Positions 1 to 4,044 of a stretch of 6,211 nucleotides of DNA are shown here, piece after piece (within the stretch, counting starts at the first letter, position 1; each line of letters begins with the position of its first letter). The notes beneath the pieces were generated by a model. That model did no database searches, was not told the DNA's origin, and worked only from the letters and a program-made list of their open reading frames with translations. Both the position numbers and the translations under genes were made by a program. Origin of the DNA: Verrucomicrobiia bacterium (GTDB lineage: Bacteria > Verrucomicrobiota > Verrucomicrobiia > Limisphaerales > JAUIHU01); the NCBI GenBank assembly GCA_030432175.1, contig JAUIHU010000284.1, positions 1-6,211 on the forward strand, in the 5' to 3' direction.

Positions 1-56
1 TGTTATTGGCAAAAATACGCAGTCTGATTGATAATAGTCCAGAGGACAAACAATGA
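1..56 (+). CDS. C-terminal end of an unidentified upstream gene (partial)
   Basis: The reading frame whose codons start at position 3 is open from the left edge and ends with TGA at 54-56. It encodes the 17 residues LLAKIRSLIDNSPEDKQ. The stop overlaps the next start codon in an ATGA arrangement, a common sign of translationally coupled genes in an operon, and the two other forward frames close at 25-31. The fragment is too short to assign to a family. An accidental open stretch of this length cannot be excluded, so the call rests mainly on the ATGA overlap. Confidence 0.4.
   Translation, partial: LLAKIRSLIDNSPEDKQ
41..46 (+). promoter_or_regulatory. Ribosome binding site of the panB-moaC fusion
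   Basis: AGAGGA lies 6 bases before the ATG at 53 and matches a Shine-Dalgarno core. It sits inside the last codons of the upstream frame. It supports ATG 53 over the in-frame ATG at 80, whose upstream sequence is a poorer match. It is the only clear, well-spaced Shine-Dalgarno site among the four starts seen in this window. Confidence 0.55.
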
Positions 57-1336
57 TACTTCGTGCGCTCAATCGAAAGATGACTCCAGAGGACTTCAGG
101 AATGCCAAAGCTGAAGGCCTGCTAATTCCCACATTGACCGCGTACGACTATCCGTCTGCTAAATTAATGGATGAAGTTGGAGTTCCATTACTATTAGTCG
201 GCGATTCCCTCGGAATGGTTCGGCTTGGTTTTCCAGATACGACGCATGTGACTCTGGATCATATGGTCCTTCACACACAGTCGGTAACCAGGGCAAAACC
301 GAGGTCCCTGATCATCGCAGATCTACCTTTTGGAACCTATACTGATCCGGTTTTGGCTGTCAGTTCAGCAAAGCGACTGATGGAAGCTGGAGCCGATGCT
401 GTAAAAGCAGAAGGAGGCAAGTCAATTGAAGATTCAGTCAGGGCTATAGTTCAGGCCGGGATACCTTTTGTGGGTCATCTGGGTATGTTGCCGCAAAGTG
501 TAAAACAGGAAGGTGGTTACCGAAAAAAAGGAAGAACTCAGGAAGAGCGTGTCCGTTTGCTTGAGGATATGCGGATCCTGGAAGAGGCTGGAGCATTTGC
601 GGTTGTTTTGGAGCTGGTCATTCCAGATCTGGCTGAAGATATGACCTGTTCTTCGGAGATTCCGACAATAGGAATTGGTTCAGGCGCTGCATGTGATGGG
701 CAGGTTTTAGTGATTGATGATCTGGTCGGATCTTTTCCCTGGTTTACTCCGAAGTTTGTGAAGCCTTTGGCGCAGACAGGCTTGGCTATTCAGAATGCAG
801 TCCGCGAGTGGATGGAAGTTTTGGACGTTGGGAAAGCCGAGCTGGATTCAGCGGCTGAGGATAAGTCGGACTCGTTAACACATATTGATGCAGACGGCGA
901 AGCCAGAATGGTAGATGTATCCGCCAAGCCGCCACAATACCGAGTGGCAGTGGCTGGAGGGCGTTTGCGAGTTCAGCCATTTGTTCTCGACCTGATTGAA
1001 AACCAGAAGATAGCCAAAGGAAATGTGCTGGCGACAGCGCGTATCGCTGGAATCATGGCTGCCAAGCGGACCGGGGATTTGATTCCATTATGTCATCCGT
1101 TGCCCATCACTCACTGTGACGTCAATCTTGGTTTTTCACCTGCACGCGAAGCGATTGAAGTCACAGCTTCAGCCAGTATTCATGCTTCGACCGGGGTTGA
1201 AATGGAAGCGCTGACAGCGGTCCAGGTCGCGCTACTGACCCTTTATGACATGCTGAAAGCAGTGGATAAGAACATGGTGATTGAGGAAGTCAAGTTGCTG
1301 TCCAAAACAAAATCAGCAGCTCCTCCTGTCAAATAA
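53..1336 (+). CDS. panB-moaC: PanB-MoaC fusion: ketopantoate hydroxymethyltransferase joined to cyclic pyranopterin monophosphate synthase
   Basis: This is a 427-residue cytoplasmic protein with two complete enzymes. Residues about 10-257 are PanB, which transfers a hydroxymethyl group from 5,10-methylenetetrahydrofolate to 2-oxoisovalerate, giving ketopantoate for pantothenate and CoA. From memory of E. coli PanB the alignment runs with a constant offset of six residues: metal ligands D51 (VGDS), D90 (ADLPF) and E120 (KAEGG), K118, and catalytic base E187 (VLELV). The usual PanB C-terminal tail ending in HSF is absent. Residues about 258-274 are an acidic linker. Residues about 275-420 are MoaC, which converts the MoaA product 3',8-cyclo-dihydro-GTP to cyclic pyranopterin monophosphate. 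It begins LTHID, as MoaC does, and keeps K322 (E. coli K51), H348 in LCHPLP (H77), E383 and E385 in GVEMEAL (E112, E114), D399, and K406 (K131). ATG 53 is favoured by its ribosome site and the ATGA overlap. The domain assignments are strong. That both domains are active is inferred from intact residues. Confidence 0.95.
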   Translation: MILRALNRKMTPEDFRNAKAEGLLIPTLTAYDYPSAKLMDEVGVPLLLVGDSLGMVRLGFPDTTHVTLDHMVLHTQSVTRAKPRSLIIADLPFGTYTDPVLAVSSAKRLMEAGADAVKAEGGKSIEDSVRAIVQAGIPFVGHLGMLPQSVKQEGGYRKKGRTQEERVRLLEDMRILEEAGAFAVVLELVIPDLAEDMTCSSEIPTIGIGSGAACDGQVLVIDDLVGSFPWFTPKFVKPLAQTGLAIQNAVREWMEVLDVGKAELDSAAEDKSDSLTHIDADGEARMVDVSAKPPQYRVAVAGGRLRVQPFVLDLIENQKIAKGNVLATARIAGIMAAKRTGDLIPLCHPLPITHCDVNLGFSPAREAIEVTASASIHASTGVEMEALTAVQVALLTLYDMLKAVDKNMVIEEVKLLSKTKSAAPPVK

Positions 1337-1406
1337 TCCATCCTGATAGAATGCTAGCCATCAATCAAGGCGCCAGCAGGTTCCGGGTTGATTTGCTCAT
1401 ACCAGC

Positions 1407-1435
1407 TTGATTCCGATTGCGTGGGAAGCTAATAT
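1407..1435 (+). promoter_or_regulatory. Candidate sigma-70 type promoter of the ABC cassette
   Basis: TTGATT (1407-1412) and TAATAT (1430-1435) each match the -35 and -10 consensus at 4 of 6 positions and are separated by exactly 17 bases. The expected transcription start, about 7 bases past the -10 box, falls around 1442, a few bases before the ATG at 1446. If real, the mRNA is nearly leaderless, which fits the absence of a Shine-Dalgarno sequence there. Matches of this quality also occur by chance. Confidence 0.3.
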
Positions 1436-1445
1436 CTGTCGAGTT

Positions 1446-2915
1446 ATGCCCACTGAAACACTAGAAGACCAACCAGTTGTCATTGCCGAAAATGTGGAAT
1501 TGGGCTATGGGAGGACGCCCGTTCTCAGTGGGGTACAACTGGAGGTTAGGCAAGGTGATTTTTGGTGCTTCATCGGACCGAATGGAGAAGGCAAAACCAC
1601 TTTGATCAAAGCTTTGCTGGGAGCAGTGAAGCCTAGAAAAGGGCAGATTGCGCTTCGAAGTGATTTTATTAAGCGCACCAGGATCGGGTTCGTTCCACAG
1701 GAAACCGAAATCAATCCAGCTGTGTCGACAACGGTTCAGGAATTCATTCTAGGAGGAATGATCGGGGTTCCTGTGGATGGCGCTACACGAAAACTCAGGC
1801 TGGATCAGTCGATGAAGTTGATGGAAATCCAACGGTTTCGCGAGCGAAGAATTTGGGAGTTATCAGGTGGACAAAGGCAGAGGGTGTTGATAGCCCGGGC
1901 TCTTGTGAGAGATCCGTTGATGATGATTGTCGACGAGCCGACAGCCGGACTGGATTTTGCGGCCGCAGCTGGATTGCTAGAAACCATAACACAATTAAAC
2001 AGGCAAAAAGGGATCACAGTCGTTTTCGTGACGCATGACCTCGATATTGGAGCCAATAAATCCAGTCATGTTGCTTTATTTCGTGGAGGTCGAGTGCAGG
2101 CTGGGCCAACGCGGGAAGTTTTTAACTCTGAAAATCTGAGCGAGACATTTGGCGCGCCAATGGATGTTCGCTGGAGAGAAGACGGCACAGCCTCTGTACA
2201 TTCCAAAGTAGAACCGGCTGAGCAGACTGGCAGGATTCGTGAAACATTCCTGGAAGAATCCATTCAGGGAGTGGAATCCGGTGTTGGAGCCAAAGTCAGT
2301 CAGGAACCTGTTTCACAACCTGCCAAACCAATTCGAGCAGAAGAGTCCTCCGCTCAAACAGTGGAAGCCTCTGGTAAAGATTTTTCAAAATCACAATCAC
2401 AGCCTGATTCGAGCGCCACCAGTTCAAGTGTCAGATCCAGGCGGATTGATTCACTCAACGATTTAGTGGTTCAACCTTTGGAACAAGCAGGTGAAATTGA
2501 CGAAGATTTAGAAGCTGATTCAAGCGCTGGCCCTGAACAAAATAGTGAGGCAGTTACAGAAGCAGCTAAAACAGTTTCTGCTCAAACCCAAAACAGCAAA
2601 ACAACCTCAAAAAAAACCAGGTCATCCACTTCCAAAACGACTGGAAAAAAAACAGGAACAACACGCAAGTCGACCACGGCCAAAAAGGTGGGAGCGACGG
2701 GCTCCAGGAAATCTACAACCAACAAATCTGCAACAGGGACTCGCGCAAAGGCAGCTGGATCCGTTAAAAAAACCAGTAGCTCAACAAAAGCAGCTCGATC
2801 AACAAAAAGTAAAAAGTCGGTTGGGGATAGAAAAGCGTCAACAGCGGTTCGAGGCGCCAAGAAAAGCGCAAGCGCCAGGACGACTCCCAGTAAAAACAAG
2901 AAAAAGAACGCCTGA
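1446..2915 (+). CDS. Metal-type ABC transporter ATPase with long charged, histone H1-like C-terminal tail
   Basis: This 489-residue protein has an ABC ATPase domain at about residues 10-245 that would power metal-ion transport through the permease encoded next door. Visible motifs, in order, are Walker A GPNGEGKTT (44-52), Q-loop Q85, signature LSGGQRQ (139-145), Walker B LMMIVDE with D163 and E164, D-loop AGLD, and switch H197 in VTHD. The style resembles ZnuC/MntB-type ATPases, usually about 250 residues long; the metal cannot be read from sequence. The remaining 240 or so residues are atypical. Residues 250-335 are polar and Ser/Gln-rich, 336-375 are acidic (for example DEDLEAD), and 385-489 carry about 33 Lys/Arg among 105 residues with only one acidic residue (D461). 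ATG 1446 is chosen because the family fold begins soon after it. A TTG at 1407 would add 13 residues without family character and overlaps a promoter candidate. No Shine-Dalgarno site is evident. The ATPase call is firm; the tail's role is unknown. Confidence 0.9.
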   Translation: MPTETLEDQPVVIAENVELGYGRTPVLSGVQLEVRQGDFWCFIGPNGEGKTTLIKALLGAVKPRKGQIALRSDFIKRTRIGFVPQETEINPAVSTTVQEFILGGMIGVPVDGATRKLRLDQSMKLMEIQRFRERRIWELSGGQRQRVLIARALVRDPLMMIVDEPTAGLDFAAAAGLLETITQLNRQKGITVVFVTHDLDIGANKSSHVALFRGGRVQAGPTREVFNSENLSETFGAPMDVRWREDGTASVHSKVEPAEQTGRIRETFLEESIQGVESGVGAKVSQEPVSQPAKPIRAEESSAQTVEASGKDFSKSQSQPDSSATSSSVRSRRIDSLNDLVVQPLEQAGEIDEDLEADSSAGPEQNSEAVTEAAKTVSAQTQNSKTTSKKTRSSTSKTTGKKTGTTRKSTTAKKVGATGSRKSTTNKSATGTRAKAAGSVKKTSSSTKAARSTKSKKSVGDRKASTAVRGAKKSASARTTPSKNKKKNA

Positions 2916-2982
2916 CTTACAACATGGTTAACAAAATGGCAATAAGCCTGAGGTAGAACAGCAATCAAAAGAGTTTAGTCTG

Positions 2983-3813
2983 ATGTTTTCTAATTTTTTT
3001 CAGTCATTCAGTCTGTTTGGGGACACCTATTGGACGGCATGGTTTGCTGCGCTTTGTTTATCCTGGCTGGGTGTCGTGGTGGTATCCAGGAATCAGGGAT
3101 TCCTGGCAGCGGCATTGGCTCAGGCATCGACACTGGGTATCTCGATCAGTCTATTGATGGAATGGGGAAACCCAGGAATGTATTCCATAGTTTTTGCAGT
3201 GGCAGCCTCACTGTGGATGTCCAGAAAGACAGGAAATTCTCGAGATGCAGCGCGTCGAGAAGAATCGACTGTTTGGATTTTTCTGTTGGGTGGAAGTTTG
3301 TCGATACTGCTTTTGTCCAAGCAACCATTTGGGCTGGAAGAAATTCAGTCTTTGATGGCTTCCAGTATCATGGGAGCGACAGCAACCAATAAAATTGTTT
3401 TTGGTATCGGGGCATTTTTATTGGGCTCATTAGCCTGGCTGAGTCGAGCCCGATGGGCGTTACTGTTGACGGATTCCGTTATGGCAGCCGCTATTGGTAT
3501 GAAAGTATGGATCTGGGTTACAGGATTTGCTTTGATTCTGGGCTTGGTAGTAGGCGGGGCGACTCAGACTCTTGGATTATTGTTTACCTTTGGTTGCTTG
3601 GTGACACCGGCTTACAGCGCGAGAAATCTGAGTCGCGAAATTCAACCGCTTTTCTGGATGGCTCCGCTGGTTGCTACTATCAGTGTCTTTTTTGGGTTAT
3701 TGCTGTCGAATGCCTGGGATTACCCTCCTGGTCAGATGGTAGTAGTTGTCCAGGTAGCTCTGATGGCGCTCACCTGGATTTATCGAGAGTTCAGAGGCTG
3801 GTTCTGGGGGTGA
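2983..3813 (+). CDS. ABC-3 family metal-ion transporter permease (ZnuB/MntC-like)
   Basis: This 276-residue, strongly hydrophobic inner-membrane protein is the likely channel subunit for the ATPase encoded 67 bp upstream. About eight or nine membrane segments can be placed, near residues 17-35, 41-59, 66-80, 97-112, 137-153, 175-191, 196-211, 223-243 and 250-267. ABC-3 features include the conserved early loop and helix SRNQGFLAAALAQASTLG (35-52), where this family typically has a G-D-A-hA-H-type sequence. Others are the TDSVMAAAIGM segment (163-173), TLGLLFTFGCLVTPAYSAR (196-214) matching the family's G-LLV-LLV-PAA-A pattern, and the C-terminal GLLLSNAWDYPPG (238-250). Length is normal for the family. 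The early motif is degenerate compared with typical ZnuB, and the metal specificity is unknown. The ATG at 2983 has only a weak GAG upstream. No substrate-binding protein gene follows. Confidence 0.85.
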   Translation: MFSNFFQSFSLFGDTYWTAWFAALCLSWLGVVVVSRNQGFLAAALAQASTLGISISLLMEWGNPGMYSIVFAVAASLWMSRKTGNSRDAARREESTVWIFLLGGSLSILLLSKQPFGLEEIQSLMASSIMGATATNKIVFGIGAFLLGSLAWLSRARWALLLTDSVMAAAIGMKVWIWVTGFALILGLVVGGATQTLGLLFTFGCLVTPAYSARNLSREIQPLFWMAPLVATISVFFGLLLSNAWDYPPGQMVVVVQVALMALTWIYREFRGWFWG

Positions 3814-3825
3814 ATAAAATATCCA

Positions 3826-3850
3826 TAAGCTCATTCAAAGCTTGATTTTT
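3826..3850 (+). terminator. Weak candidate terminator after the ABC permease gene
   Basis: AAGCT (3827-3831) and AGCTT (3839-3843) can form a 5-bp stem, extended by a T-G wobble at 3826/3844, around a 7-base loop. A short T run (3846-3850) follows. It starts 13 bases after the permease stop. The stem has few G-C pairs, so it would be a poor intrinsic terminator. An alternative overlapping imperfect hairpin (AAGCTTG against CAAACTT) is also possible. Confidence 0.25.
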
Positions 3851-3869
3851 CAAACTTATCTTCTTTTAA

Positions 3870-3898
3870 TTGTAACAATCCATCAAGAATAAGATATT
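3870..3898 (+). promoter_or_regulatory. Weak candidate sigma-70 promoter upstream of the LamG gene
   Basis: TTGTAA (3870-3875) and GATATT (3893-3898) each match the consensus at 4 of 6 positions with a 17-base spacer. A start near 3905 would leave a leader of about 140 bases containing the hairpins described nearby. The region is AT-rich, so chance matches are likely. Confidence 0.22.
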
Positions 3899-3918
3899 TG
3901 TAGTTTTTTTAAGGCTAT

Positions 3919-3959
3919 TGCAGCAGGTTGAATTATCAAACTGTCGTGTGCGTGCTGCA
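3919..3959 (+). promoter_or_regulatory. Nested hairpin in the leader of the LamG gene
   Basis: TGCAGCA (3919-3925) is the exact reverse complement of TGCTGCA (3953-3959). Inside it, TTGA (3928-3931) pairs with TCAA (3936-3939) around ATTA. The outer stem shares bases 3958-3959 with the following inverted repeat, so the two structures cannot both form. The pairing is seen directly; any regulatory role is inference. Confidence 0.3.
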
Positions 3960-3983
3960 TTTGTATTTAAGAAAATACAAATG
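3958..3983. repeat. Perfect 11-bp inverted repeat with 4-base centre
   Basis: CATTTGTATTT (3958-3968) is followed by AAGA and then its exact reverse complement AAATACAAATG (3973-3983). The repeat lies 62 bases before the LamG protein start and about 145 bases after the permease stop. The stem has only two G-C pairs and no T run immediately after it, so an operator for a dimeric regulator fits at least as well as a terminator. It does not resemble the Fur, Zur or MntR consensus sequences I know. Confidence 0.6.
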
Positions 3984-4044
3984 AATTCTTTGTGGGTTCA
4001 GCCAAATCAACCGTAAGGAAGACATCAGAAACAACCCAAGCATA

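Noticed and set aside
857..910. Independent translation start for the MoaC half
   Set aside because: GAGGA at 857-861 resembles a ribosome site just before the MoaC domain, but no in-frame ATG, GTG or TTG follows at a usable distance. The next in-frame ATG (908) would remove the conserved LTHID start. GAG GAT also simply encodes Glu-Asp of the linker.
1407..1445. TTG 1407 as start of the ABC ATPase
   Set aside because: The extra 13 residues have no family character, there is no good ribosome site, and the TTG is part of a promoter candidate. ATG 1446 fits the usual distance to the first ABC strand.
1337..1445. Zur, Fur or MntR operator, or terminator, before the ABC cassette
   Set aside because: No sequence close to the known consensus sites was found. 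AATCAA (1363-1368) and TTGATT (1388-1393) pair but enclose a 19-base loop with no T run, too weak to call.
2582..2968. 128-codon minus-strand open frame opposite the basic tail
   Set aside because: It is antisense to the low-complexity lysine-rich tail. Its Val/Leu/Phe-rich product is what the complement of Lys/Thr/Ser codons gives, and low T content on the + strand removes stops. No ribosome site or domain was seen.
3958..3983. Inverted repeat as an intrinsic terminator
   Set aside because: The stem has only two G-C pairs, there is no T run directly after either arm, and it lies about 145 bases beyond the permease stop. It is reported as an inverted repeat of unknown role.
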